A stretch of DNA of 64,000 nucleotides from Gerris lacustris (GCA_951217055.1 OX578276.1:16599430-16663429), one strand, 5' to 3'; positions 28,201 to 43,200 are shown, numbered from the stretch's first letter. The notes: a model not told the origin generated them from the letters alone. Made by a program: numbers and translations.

Positions 28201-31200
28201 GTTTTTGAATCTAATTAGGAGCCTACACCAGCCCTTCTACCTCCTTAACTCTTACCTTTAAAGACTAATTTATATTTGGGAGGTGTACTGAACCACATTG
28301 TAGGGATGCTGCTCTTATGCCTACAACTCTGTCAACTGGTTTTGTGTTGTGACTACTCTTTATAGCAAAACGGTCATTTTAAACAAATTATTATTAACTT
28401 CCTACGACATTTATGTTGCTCTTTTGATATTTTTCTATTATACTTAAATTTAATTTCTTTAACCAACAAATAGTTTTTTGTTTTTTTGGGTTTTAGTCCC
28501 GGTTGACAGCATTAGCAATTAAAACAAATAGTTTTTTTTGGGGGGGGGGGGGGGGGGGGGGGTTTAGTCCCGGTTGACAGCATAAGCAATTAATAACAAA
28601 TAGTTTTTTGTTTTTTTGGGTTTTAGTCCCGGTTGACAGCATTAGCAATTAACAACAAATAGTTTTTTGTTTTTTTGGGTTTTAGTCCCGGTTGACAGCA
28701 TTAGCAATTAACAACAAATAGTTTTTTGTTTTTTTGGGTGTTAGTCCTGGTTGACAGCATTAGCAATTAACAACAAATAGTTTTTTGTTTTTTTGGGTTT
28801 TAGTCCCGGATGACGACAGCATTAGCAATTAAAACAAATAGTTTTTTTTTGGGGGGGGGGGGGGGGTTTAGTCCCGGTTGACAGCATAAGCAATTAATAA
28901 CAAATAGTTTTTGGTTTTTTTGGGTGTTAGTCCTGGTATAGTTTTTTGTTTTTTTGGGTTTTAGTCCCGGTTGACAGCATAAGCAATTAACAACAAATAG
29001 TTTTTTGTTTTTTTGGGTGTTAGTCCTGGTTGACAGCATTAGCAATTAACAACAAATAGTTTTTTGTTTTTTTGGGTGTTAGTCCTGGTTGACAGCATTA
29101 GCAATTAACAACAAATAGTTTTTTGTTTTTTTGGGTGTTAGTCCTGGTTGACAGCATTAGCAATTAACAACAAATAGTTTTTTGTTTTTTTGGGTGTTAG
29201 TCCTGGTTGACAGCATTAGCAATTAACAACAAATAGTTTTTTGTTTTTTTGGGTGTTAGTCCCGGTTGACAGCATTAGCAATTAACAACAAATAGTTTTT
29301 TGTTTTTTTGGGTTTTAGTCCCGGTTGACAGCATTAGCAATTAACAACAAATAGTTTTTTGTTTTTTTGGGTTTTAGTCCCGGTTGACAGCATTAGCAAT
29401 TAACAACAAATAGTTTTTTTTTTTTTTAATTAATAACAAATAGTTGTTAATTTCTTTCTTTATTCGCTTCTTATGAACCCTCGTTTTACTAGGGAGGTAG
29501 TCCTTTGAACTACCCATTCTTTAAGTATGGAATTTAAGGTGCTAAACCTTTTGGCCCATTATCTTACACATAGATAGTCATAGAAAATCATCATAGACAG
29601 ATAATCAGAAAAAGAGATATTGTAAGAAATATATTAAAATTTGGCAGTACAAAAAGAAATGTATTTATTACCTTAATAGAGGAGAGTTTGATGTTAGACA
29701 TGGGTAACTCAGGGTTGTTACAGACAAGACATGGGTCACTCTCGAGGAAGTAACCATCCAACTCAACATACTCAGCCAGCTGACTGTACAGAGTCGTGTT
29801 GGGATGAAGTGACAGCATGTAGTTCTGCACTCTCAACATGTACATAGCTTTCTCTATGTACTCTGTCATCTGCGCCAACATAAATACAACACAACGCATT
29901 ATTATACAAGTCTGATACATTGAGAGACTATCAAGTGACTACTGCAGATTAAGTTCTTAACGGTCTGTTAAAGTGTGACAAACCTTCTGATTGGATACGT
30001 TAGACTTGATGGAGAAATATCCAAGTAAATCGACATACTGAGCTGCTTTACGCCCGTAAGAAGGAAGTTGAAGCCAGAGTGACCACAGCTGATCCAACAA
30101 AGCCTCTTGATCTTTAGCCTCAGAATTCCTAAAATTAAGTTAACAAATATTACAATTATTCAATTTTTAATAACAGATTAAATGACTACTGCAAAGTTAA
30201 AAGGGTATAAGTCATTTATGTCAACTTTTCAGGACACGCTGTTGAATGTTCAGCGATTTCTACGAGTGAGTCAGTTGATGGTGGTTAACTTTTTTTGAAC
30301 TTATTATATTAAATTCATTAAGGTAATCAGTATTAAATAATAAAAAGACCACACAAGTGAATTTTAACTTGATTTATATGACTTATACTCTGATGTGAGG
30401 TACTATATATTGATATCATAAGGGTATAAGTTGACTTATATCAGTTTCTTCCAACTAATATGCGACAACAATGAGGGGAAAAATTGAAAAAACAACAATG
30501 AAAATCAGCTTCTTGGCTAAATAAAACAAAGAATATTGGGTTTTCGGTTTTAATTTAGAAAACACCCTTAAACATAATTGAAAAAAAATATCAAAAAAAA
30601 TTATGTTTTCAAAAATACGAGTAGGTATAATAATATTAGAATACGTAAGCTATTAGATTTAAATAGTGGATATATAGCTTTGAAAAAGCGTACGTAATAA
30701 GTTACTTTATAAAGAGTAAAAACTAAATAAATAATTTCTAAAATAAAATATATTTTAAAAAATAAAATAAAATGTCCAATACGTTATTTGTATAAGAAAA
30801 AAATTAATATACACTTTAAGGTGACCTGGTTCCTGGTCGAACATTTTCAATAAACATATAAATAATGTAAATTATTTCTAGAATGCAGTTGAATAAATAC
30901 AAATAGAAACATTAATTAAATATTATACAAATAAAATTGAGACTAAAAATAAAAGGGGTACAGTCTCACCACTAAATCTTAATTATATAAATATATAGCT
31001 GATTTACTTATTAATCACTTTATTTAAATGTTTAAACCAATAAAAATCAAAAATTCCTTCCATCTCACTCCTGCATTTTCTTCCTCATCAGAGAGGTCAG
31101 GATCTTGATTGGTTGTAGCACCAACTACCATCAAATTTTTTAAATAATATTCGTGAAACTGTGGATGAATATACGGCAACAGATCAAAGATATCTGATTT

Positions 31201-34200
31201 TTTTCTCGGCACTAATTGTTTGGGGGCCGTCATATAGTTTTCTCAACTGTTTTACTAAGGACCGGCTCTTCCCTCGACGCGACGCCCAAAGTTTATTGAA
31301 TCGAAGGGCGAATCACAGTGTATTGATTTTTTAAACAATATGGTCCCAAAAACTCCGTCAGAGCAATATCGGAACCACTTTACCTTAGACCACAACATTT
31401 TTTCACCACTTTCAGTTATTTTTTTACTGTCAGTCGTCCTTTCAGCAGCTTTACAAAATCAAAAAACTGTCCTGCCATGAGTGTTAATTTAAATGGTTTC
31501 TTCTTTCCACAATCACTGACCAATTGGTACGTACCAATGTTCGATCTCTTCTTTTGCCTTTCGATAATAGAATGATCTGTATCACATTCCATATGTGTAT
31601 GGGCACAAAGTAGGAACTTATGATCAATTTTTTTTATATAATATCAGAATACGCTTCAAGTGCAGTAAGTAACATTGCACTCATATGAACTCATATGCAC
31701 TCGTATTTCTGTTTTGACCCCTGCAAGTATCAGAATACATTGCAACATGTTTAACTGTAAAAGGTAAACTCTTCAAATGTTGAAATATGCAGGAAGCTAT
31801 GTTGTTTGCACCACGGCCTCCCTCTGCCTCGTGCCACATGCCACATATTATAGCATGTGGCTTGATTGTTGAAGTACTAATTATTATTCATTAATATTTC
31901 ACAATTTGGTAACTTTCATCAAAACATCACCGAACGTTTACTGTAAGCCTCAACATTAATTTAAACCTATCAAGACGGTATAAGTCAACACGCGTGGTTT
32001 ATAAATCAAAGGGGATGTGGAATTATGTCTGCAGATAAGGGTACAAGTCAACTTACACACCACATAAAAACTAGAGAGCTCACTTTTAAGGTTGTGGATA
32101 AGGGGATAAGTCTACTTATACCATGATGTAAAACCATATTGACACCACACTGGGTTTTATATTACTTTAACTGTATTTATACCTTACTCAACGAACATGA
32201 GAAAGCTTATCCTAACTTAACTCTTTTTCTTCGTTCAAATAAATGTTAGTTGGAGGTTCGTGACATATTCCCTTTTTTGCAAACTTAAAGGGAGCATGGT
32301 GAACTATATTAAAATGCAAAAAAAAAAAAATTGTGAAAAAATGACTTATACCCTTTTATCTTTGCAGTAGCCAAATATAATACATTCGAGGATAACTATA
32401 TTATAATTAATCAGATCTTTAAAATGTTCCTGGAAAGTAGACCCCTAGGCAAACGATAAAATTTATTTATTTTCAAAAATATTTGTAAAATAAAGTAAAA
32501 ATCCAGTTAAAATTTTTTTTTATTTTTTTAAAAAAAGGTACTTCTTTAGATTGTTACTCTCAAAGTTATTTTTAGTTATTTATTTATTTTATTTTTTTAA
32601 ATAAATTATTTCGACCAAATGAATATTAAGACAAAGGGATGTTTTTAGTCGTGCACTTTGGGACAAAGGAATATTACCCACCTGTTTTTATAAGGGGAGT
32701 AACAGTCTAAAGAACATTCCGTACACCTTCTTTAGATTGTTACTCCCCTCTGTTTTTTTATAAGGGGAGTAGCAATCTAAAGAAGTACTACTTAAAAATA
32801 ATAACTGAACAATTACTGGCATCAAAATTAAGATTTACTTTTAAACATTCTTGTTCATTGTAAGTAGAAAGTTCAAGGCAGAAATACCTATGGATACCTG
32901 ACACAGAGAATATGAGTAACAAGGTACTACAAGAGCAGTAGAATGGAGAAGGTGTTTTTAATACTTACTTGTATATAGAGAGGATTAGAGCATGTGCTTG
33001 CCACCTCATGTTGGTAGCATTGGTTTCTAGCAGGAACGTTTTCATGAAGTGAGTAAGTTGCTGAGAGGTAACACTGCTTGTTAGTTGCCTAACGAGAGCA
33101 CTACATTGTGCTTCATCTGCCTCTGTTGAAGCTGCAGTTTCTTCGGCTTTCTCTTTGCTTCCAGATCTGGAGCTACGACCCTTACTAGAGGAAGTTGCAG
33201 CAACGGTTGTAGTCGTCGTTGTGGTAGTCGTTGTTGTAGTATTGGTGGTTGTTGTCTCCTATAAAAAATATACAATTTTTTATTATATTTGTTAAGGAAC
33301 ATAGAATATTTTCCATGTACACAGGTCCCCTAAAATATTTATACATTAATAATAAGGAAAGAGTATAAAGAAACGTAGTATTACCTGGGCAGCTTGTTGC
33401 TGGGCAGCTGCGGTGGTCTGTGTCTGCTGCTGAGGCTGAGGTAGACACAGAGCAGACTGAAGCAACTGAAGTGTTATCTGAGCAACAGGTTCTTCTAGGC
33501 CGCAGGAAGACTCAACTAAGAAAGGAAGTATAGACGGGTCCTTGACACAGAAGTGACGCCAGTTAGAAACACGACCTGAAGCTACTTCTACACAAGACTT
33601 AAGATGTTCAGTTAGTTCAACTAGGCTGTCGTATGATAAGCTCCCGTGCTTGCTTTCCTCCACATAGTTTTTAGCACTCTGTAAATAACGTACAAAGTAA
33701 TTGATGATTTAAGAAAAACACGATTAATGCAAACACACATTGTGATTTTAATAAAAACTTATAATTTTAACTTCTAGTTTAATTCAGCATCAGAACTTCT
33801 AAGAAAGTGGAGAACTCAAACGTATCTTTAATGGCAATTTTAAAACCTTGATACCTTTAGGTACAAGAGGACTGATAAAGAAAGGATATGTGACTACAGA
33901 ATCAAGAAAGCTAACCTTATCCAAACTACCCTCTCAACCCTTTTTTTTTATTCCGGGGGGCTTTTACACCCGAAGACGCAGGCAACTTAGGTGGGCTCAT
34001 TGAACAAACCCGGGTTAGGAACGGTAATCTTCACACGTGTGAAGATGTGGTCGTTAACCACGACTCCCCTCCTGGTTGTATTACAACCAGGAGTGTCATA
34101 ATCGTAGTTTCCAGGCCGAAACCTGGTGGCGCCACTCTTTCGAGGATCTTCCCATTTGTTTAAACAATGCTGGGTGGACATTGAGCGGGGAGCCCGGTCC

Positions 34201-37200
34201 GGGAATCGAACCCAGAGCTGCGGGTCACCTTCTGACCCGGCTTGATGCTGCATAACTTGCCTTATCACAAGTCAAGGGCTCTAGCCTCCGACCCAGGCCC
34301 CCCCCCCCCACCTTAAGAATTCATCAAATACCATCAACAGGACAATCAACAGTTTCCTCCTTTTTTCCATGACAACCTTGAGAATTAAGCTTACAATTCA
34401 GCTCTTATAAAAAGTATTGAAAGATGTAAGCATATTCGATCCACACAACACAGCTTATTCTCTTAGTTACTACCTCTGTTACACAGTCAACTATTTTAAC
34501 TTTACATCGTTTGATTCTCACACTAATTAATATATTAACCAATAACTAAATCTAGAAAAATTGAGTCTTTGATTGTTAGAAACAAAAAAGGGGTTTTCAC
34601 ACAAGGAGTACTGTGTTTGGAATGTTGTTCCCTTTGTAATTATCATTCCCCTTGTTACCAGTTTGAACACAAGATCAGCTCTTAGAGCATCTCTTGTGTA
34701 GACTTGTAGAAGGATGATCTTGCTATTACTTATTCTTATTAGCGAGTAGATTAAGTCAGTTTCATAAAGGATCTAAATTATTTAATAAACTCTCAACGAA
34801 ACTAATTATAAGAAAGCACAAACAACAACTAAGAAAGTAACTTAAGAAAAAGAACAAACCATCATGTGAGATTCAAGAGAGTGTAGATCCCGGAGGAGCC
34901 TGTACTTCTCTTTAGTATCGCAAATGAATAGGAGAAGTTTCCTAACTTGCCTCCGGACAAACGGAGTCTGTTGGGTCATCATGTACTCACATAGATAATA
35001 GTACCATCCCTGAAACAACAACAAAATAATATAAATACACAATTTACATAAAATGTATGAGTAATTGTGATCCTAAAGGCAATGGTCACTTCTGTTCGGC
35101 AATCTATAAATCAAGATCAAGCTCCCAGGTTCGATCCCATGCCAAGGCACTTTCATTTATATCTCTCACTATTGATCACACCGTATTTGGCTTGGTGGTA
35201 CATTGGTATATGAAGTGGATCAACTCCATACAAGATTAGTAAACAAGGACCAAAAAAGTGGCCTAATAGCTAGATTTGTACAAGGGTTTTGACATCCCAA
35301 TTCTACTGGAACACTTGTAAGCCAATTAAAAATGATCACTTTAGTTAAAACAAGAGCTAAACTCAAATAAAAAAAGGGAGGAAGAAATTTTCCTCCAAAA
35401 GGTAAAATACTTTCTCATTACTTAATTCTACTTTAAGTGATTTTAACTGATTTATAAATGGTTATTTAACCCTTTATTTTATAAATTAAATAAGATATTG
35501 TGATTGAAAAAATAAAAGCACATTTTGCTGGAGGAATTTAAACACCGGACACCTCTAAGAAATCAACAAATGACCAATGTGTTCACACAACAATCCTTCA
35601 ACCACTGAGCAACTGTGTCCAGCAATTTTTATCAGGATGGGTGTCATTTTTATATTTTAGTGAATACTCAAAGTAATATTGATCAGCTAACAGGCTAAAA
35701 AAACACAGTAGTTAATGTTTAATACATACATATTTTGACCACTTTAGTAGGTCAAAGCAGTTCTGATGTATAAACTAAATAATGCAAGATAAAAAGAACT
35801 TTTTATATACTACGTTTTTAAATTTTTTGTTGAATCGTATGTAATGTTGATAATATAATTGTTATTGTTATATAATGTTAGTGAAAAAAAAAAGTTCCAA
35901 ATTTATTTACTTCACATAAATGACAACCATCTAGAGAGCTGATCTTAAACCTATTAAAGGACAAATCTTTGTACACCAGATCTCCCCAACACCAAATTTA
36001 AACCGTGCCATCAATATATTTGAAGTAATATAAATAATATAATCGATAAATAATATAATCGACATATTTCCAGGTTTGCTGTCATTCAATGTTTATCTCT
36101 TATTAATAAAAATAACAAATTTGAAACCCGTCAAAATGAAGATTGTAAATATGGGACATGGCAAAACAAATAAAATAACTAGAAGATTTTTTCTGAACTA
36201 ACTTTCCATACAGCAAAATTTGCTGAAAACCAATAAAATGCTGCTGAAACATGGCTAAAAGTATTAAAATGATGCATTGTCATCGTGTTCTGAGCTATGC
36301 TGAAAGTTTCAAATGTCTAGCTATTCGGGAAGTTAGTTAGAAATCGATTGCCAGATTTGTACCGGACAAACAAACAAGAAAGCAAGCTAATAAAAACGTA
36401 GTAAAAAATTGGTTGAAACCTGTTTTAACATTTGAATCAATTTTAAGGTCTTTTGAGTAAAAAAAAGTGGTTTAAAAAATGTCTGCCTGTATTCTATGCA
36501 GACATTTAAAGCCAACACCGCTGGTTTATCAATTATCTTAGTTTTAATATAAAAAGAAGCTGCTAGGTTACCTGTGGGAAGTCGTATAATATGGACGCAT
36601 GTTTTTCCACTTGATAAGGGAGTCTTAGAGCCATCTCGGTGAGTAGCTGAGGGTAGGCTTCAAATACATCAGTGGCATGACCCTTGACATACTGACGTAG
36701 GAAGAATGGTGACATGTCAGGGGGTGAACTAGGCAAGTGAGGTTTCAACACTGCTCCTTGACCAGAGTCTCTCGATGCCTCTTCTTCTTGATTACTAAAC
36801 AAATAGAATAACACATTAATACCGTAAGAGACAAAACAACCTGAAGGTAGAAGAGGTATACATAAGGATGTGTCAACAACTCCACTTAGTTTTAATCTTA
36901 CCTTTCACAGTTTAAGATAACTATTTAACTCATGGAAATTTTATAAAAAATATTATAATTATAAGTAAATAAATATAAATATTACTTTTTCCAGTATGGG
37001 ATAAGTTCCTTGAGGAGTGTAAGACAGTGGTCTACAAGACCGGACTGAATGAGAAGATTAGCTGTGGTCTGACAAACAAATGATAAGTTATCAGTCTTAG
37101 ACGACGACTTGGGTCGAGACATCAATACACCTGGGTAAAAGAAAAATACATATATTTATTAAAAATTAAAAACATTAAAATAAATTTGGGCTTATTAGAG

Positions 37201-40200
37201 CTTGAAATAATTTAAAACACATGGACAGATGCTATAAAATATCTGGCAAGACATGTTATCACCACTTTGATCTTTACCAATCTTTATAAAAAGTTTAATC
37301 AACTGATGAGTGGTTTCATCCCAAATACTCATAAATTTGGACAGATTAAAATCAATCTTCGGTATAGTTCAGTGTTTGGAGGACTTTCCCCAGATTAAAT
37401 TCCAAAGGGCAAGAGTGGTTCATTTTATATATCTGAGAATGTTATTATTTAAGCTTATTTGAATTTAGATATTTTCCTGGGTAAAAGTACTCACTGTGCC
37501 AGCTGACTATTGGGCCATGTGTCCTCAAAAAAAATGTTAAGGATGCTATATAAAGTAGAACCTCGATAAGAAGTGTCTCAAGGGGATTAGGGAAAAAGTT
37601 GTGTTATCGAGGTGCTTTTTTTGTTGAGGGCTGTGTTATCAAGGTTATTTTGGCTATCAGTCGTGTTATCGAGGTTAATGGGAGGGGTTTTCAAGTCTAG
37701 ACATGTTCAAGGTTGACCCATTCCTGTATAGAGCCGTGTTATAGAGGTTGATTTCTCAAAACTTGTTATAGAGGTTCTGAGTTACGTTGCAAATTGGAAA
37801 AAATCCGTGTTATAGAGGTTGTTTGGATAATAATAGTCGTGTTATAGAGGTTAATTTAACATTATGTGTTATGGCAATCTCAAGGGGATTTGAAAATTGC
37901 ACTTGAAATTGAGGTTGTCGTGTAAGCGAGATTCTACTGTAGCAGCTACTCAAGGGAGAACACTATCTCCAGAGTGGCTACTCACTTTTTCAAGGTAAAT
38001 GTTTTTAAATATAAACTACCTTAATCTAATAATTAAGAGTTATATTTAACCATCACCATATAATTTTCTTGTCACCTGGGTTTATTCTTCAAACCATAAT
38101 ACTTCAGAGAATGTACTTTTGCTGGAGGAGACTCCTCCAATTTAAAGTAAGTAGAAATAAGTATCTAAGGGAATATGGAAGAGACGAAGACTTACTCAGT
38201 AGCCTCATGATGACGAGTTGTACTTCTCTGTGAGGAGTTCTCTGGGTGATGTTCTCCAGGTTGGACACAGAGAGAATAGAGAGAAGACACAGGAGAAGTG
38301 ACTCCAAGCAGGCTCGGCCTCTCTCCTCTTCTCCGTCCAAGTCAGAAGTTAGCATCAGCACCACCTAAACATAATCTCATTAATATCACATATATTTAAA
38401 ACATTTACAAACGTTTGACTTAGTACTAAAATTTTAATTATTTAAAGTCTTTATATTATGTATAATATTTCGGCCTTAAGGGTGATAGATAAATATAAGT
38501 TAGCTCCCTGATAACAATGATAAAGGATTTCTCTCATCACTGTTATCAATCAGTTCTTGCTTAATTTAATGCAGTAACAATTTTTCTCGAAAGGAAAACC
38601 AATATTTAACATTGTGTAAGTTATTGGAGATGTTCTAGAGAAATAGGGACGTAAGTGCAAAAGTAGTTATTTTTTAGGAGAGCAGTAAAACTAACTAAGA
38701 TTTCTTTAATTTGTAATAAATAGAAGGATATTTTTTTAATCAATATGAAAACCAGGCAATATACAGTTTACCCAAGGCCCTTTTAAGCAGTAGTATTTCC
38801 AAAAATAATGTACCCCAATTTACCCCCAAATTTTGTTAAAACGTCAATTTTGCTCTGAAGCCCTAAGAGTGTATACATCACTTAGGTCATACATTAAGGC
38901 TATATTAATTGTTACATTTGCGCCTTTAATAATTGAAGAATTATTGAGTTAAAAATTACTTAAATTGCAATTAAGCCGTAATTAAATAAGAAATAGCTAA
39001 GCACGTGACGTAGAGTACAAATGTGTCACTTATGCAATAAAATGGGTAGTACTTTCTTTAAAGCAAACACGTAACTGAACCATGCGACGTTGTTATCTCT
39101 AAAAACCTGGCAGGTCTACAACAAATTTTTAGCTCTTTATTGGTTAAAAGTAGAAATTTCAAAACGGACATTGTTGCATCGGATAGAACGTACTTTTTTG
39201 TACCTACTTATGTGTCTAACTCTAACAAATTTACAAAAATTTGCACTTACGTCTATGTTTCTCAAGAACAGAGATGTGTAATGTTTTAAAAAAAATAGTT
39301 TGACAATGTGAAAGTTACCTAATCAAATTAATAATAGTAATATTGTTTACTTTCAAAATAACTTTGTGGAGATCATGCATTAACTGTGAAGTAATGATAT
39401 TTCAGAAAAACTATAACAGTGAATTTTACTTATAACTGATCCTCCCTATCCTAGAATTTTATTTTTTAACTTAGCCTTCCACCATTAAGATTTTCAAAAG
39501 AAATCAAGCTTGGAAGTCTGATAGTTATCTTATTTTTTTTATAGATTGATTTTTTTTTTTTTTTTTTTTTGGGCTTGGTGCAATAGAAATATATTGATAT
39601 CCCTAAAAAAAAAAAACAAAAAAAAACAAGAAAAACAACTAAAAGAGACAAATGAGTATCTGGTTAACAGACCAGCACCAATGAAGTTAACAGCTAAATA
39701 TTATATTGGATTCTATAAATGTACAACAATATCTTTTGATCTAATCTCTCAGTAAATAAACACCTTAATTTCCACCTTTTACAATGGGTCGTCAAGGGTG
39801 TGTAAAATGAGACTTAATGTTAAATATAGCTATATTTTGTACCACTCCGAAACATATTCATACCTAACACGTATTTTTTGTCATTGTTATAAGCTGCTGA
39901 TTTTAACAGACTATATGTTTGAATAAGTATAACTTATTATTTTTGTAGTAGTAACTAAACAAAGCACAGGCAACTTGACCTCTAATTGACTACCTTTTTC
40001 CTTTTTGACTAAATTTTCCTCCTCAGACATGTACATTATCATCTATATCATAATAAAGTTAATTAATGGTTGTAACAATGATTATTAAGGTACAACCACA
40101 GTGGAAAGCCTTTATAATATCTGAGGGTAAGTTAGAGATTGGATTTATATTTAAAAAGAGGAAATTTCTAAATAGTACAAACCTGCATGAATGGTATTGC

Positions 40201-43200
40201 CGTAACACCTCCGACATCTGTAAGGCGGTGCAAAGATGTAACAAACTTTTCGAGAGTGGCAAGCCTGAGTGAATGTAGCGTACTAGCATCTGGTGCTACG
40301 GGCTCGAAGCAAGGTTGTGTGTCCTGTGGGGCTGGGGCTTGCTCCCTTGCCTCAGAACTGCCAGCATCTCCGTAAGCCGAACTCCTACCGCTGACATTCT
40401 CTCCTCCAGTCATACTCTCTACTCCACTGCCTCCGCTTTCACTGCCTCCAGAACCACCCTAAACATCAAACATGTCATTTAAATAAATCTGATTCAGATA
40501 CTTGAACATTTAATTGTAACAAGACAAAACAACAAACAAAAACCTCAGTTAACACCATTATTAAAAGAAGGAGGGAGGGAGAGAAAGGCAGATAAATAAG
40601 GAAATTAATCAAAGAATCAGTGTTTGATTCTTAGCGGTGGGGTGTATTACTAAAGAAATTATTTTTATAGTATTTTCCACTAATACATCTACAGACTTTT
40701 TTTTTTTTACTTGCAACAGCCCATTGGAAGGCTTACACCTGCAAAAGGACTAACACAACTATAGGTGGTGGATGGTATGGGGTTGCCATGTCGCACCATC
40801 AGCTCAATAAATATGCAATAGTGTTTTGGGGTTTGAGAATGTAGCAGGTAGGAAAAAGGTCATGTACAAAAATGATTGCTTACTGGATAGAAAGTTTTGA
40901 AATTTAAAAAATTATACATTTTTCTATGTACTTATTTATGTTTAACTGTAAACAAAAAGTTTATTTATAAAATAAAAATTACTTTGTTTAATTAATTACT
41001 AACATGAATGTAAACAACAAAACATATATCAAACAAAATACCAACAAAAACTTGACAATAAAGAAAATAGAACAAGCGAGGAATGACAAAAAAAAGAAGG
41101 TAGCGTAGGTACATAACATTCCATATAACCTTAGGGTTTATCATTTTAACATTGTTACAGTTAGATAAGGATTTGATCAGACATCAAAAAATGTATTCCA
41201 ATAACCTACAATATTTTCATTCAATATATTTATTGTAATTTTTATTTTGATATTTGAAGGTTTAAAGTAATTGAATGAAGGGGTTATTTGGAATGAAAGT
41301 CCGTTATGGTCGTGGTTTAAATAATTTGTTTTTTTAGCTTAGGGAGCCTAAGCTTCATCAGTGATCTGCAAAAGATAGCGAAAAAGATAACAAGACTATG
41401 GCAATTTACAGAAAATTATTATATGAAAAAATTGTTTTTTATACAAAAGTTATTCTTACCGAATAGCGTAGAAGATACAAAATTGAAGTTAAAATTACCA
41501 TAACAACAAACTATTTAGTAAATTAAAAATAAAAATATATAACTCCATACAAATTTATTTTTTTTATTTAAAACTTTATTTTATGGAGTTATATATTTTT
41601 ATTTTTAATTTACTAAAAATAGTTTAAATCAAATTATAATTATTATTAACACTGGGAGACAGACAGAGAAAAATACACTCCAGCGCCGTGATATGATGAT
41701 TATTATAATTTGATTTAAATTAAAATTTAAACTTTCCGTAGTATGAATACTACCAAAAACTTAAAAATTAAAAATAGTTGGTTGAATTTGTTGCGTTAAA
41801 ATACATTATGTTAATTTTAACTTCAATTTGTATCTTCTACGATATTCGGTAAGAATAACTTTTGTATGAAAAAAAAACAAAAAAAAAAATTTTTTTTTCG
41901 CTATCTTTTGTAGATTACTGATGAAGCTTAGGCTCCCTAAGCTAAAGCTCTGAAATAAAACAAATTATTTAAACCTTCATTAAAGACTTTCATTCCAAAT
42001 AACCCCTTCATTTGGTTACTGTCTACAAGTCCAAAAAACTTACTTTCTGTTTAAAGTAATAATGTGCAGTAATAATAGCATTAAAGTAATAATAGCAATA
42101 TTAATATAAAGTAAGTAATAATAATATTAAAGTAATAATAGCATGGCAGACGTATGAAAATGTAATAAAACACAGAATGTTACCAAATAATTACTACCTA
42201 CTCTCAACCATCTAGGACCAATAGGATGGGAGCAATCCCCTCTTCAAATTCATACGTCTGCCGCGCTCCACCCTGTATATAAGTTGTACGAACTCGAAAT
42301 TTACTGACTCAGAAAACAAAATAAATGATAAATTATTGGACTATAGAGTTATAATAATTATAAATGCAAAGAAAGATATTGATTGCTTCAAAAGTTCTAA
42401 AAGAAACATTAAAACCCAATTCTAAGTCTTAGTTTTATTAAACTATTTCTTTAACCTATTTATAGGACCAATTTGACCAATAAATACCATTTAGCGTTAT
42501 TGTCTGATCAAGACAATTTTTACACAGGTACTCAATAAGAATACGAGTGAATCTAAGTATACAAGAGACTATTTTTCCTTAAAGTAAATTTAAACCGGAC
42601 TAGTTTGATAATTATGGCAAGCTAAATCAAAGTAAGAATCATCAACCTGTAAGTAAACACTCAGCCGCCAAAACAAGCTGCTCCTTGACCATTGATAAGG
42701 AATACTTGGCAACCTTTATATAGTCCAGTAACTTTTTACATCACAGTATGCGTAAAATCAGGTAGTTCTGATTTTTTGCAGACTTTGTTTATTGTTTATG
42801 ATGTTGGCCTAATGAATAATCCAAGTTTGTGACCTCGAGCGCCGAACGCAACTTTGTCAAAAATTGAAAAAATCGTTATTTTTTCAAATTTTGGCGATTA
42901 TAACCCTAAAGGACTAGTTTTTGAAAAATACTTTTGTAGGAAGTTTTTAAAGTAGACTAAATTTGCTACAATATGATACTAGAACTGTCTCTGTAGACCA
43001 ATAGTTTCCGAGATTAAGCCTTTCAAAGTTAAAAAAAAGTTAGGGAAGGTTAAAAATAAATATTGCAAAAATTGCAAAGTTCGAAAAAAATGATAAACTT
43101 TGAAAGGCTTAATCTCGGACACTATTGGGTCTACAGAGACAGTTCTAGTATCATATTGTAGCAAATTTAGTCTACTTTAAAAACGTTCCAAAAAAGTTTT

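Noticed and set aside
28464..29446. CRISPR-like array of regular repeats
   Set aside because: Units are contiguous 59-bp repeats with no unique spacers, in a eukaryotic intron.
33987..34268. Minus-strand ORF of 93 codons in GC-rich DNA
   Set aside because: Falls inside a tRNA-derived SINE; no recognisable domain.
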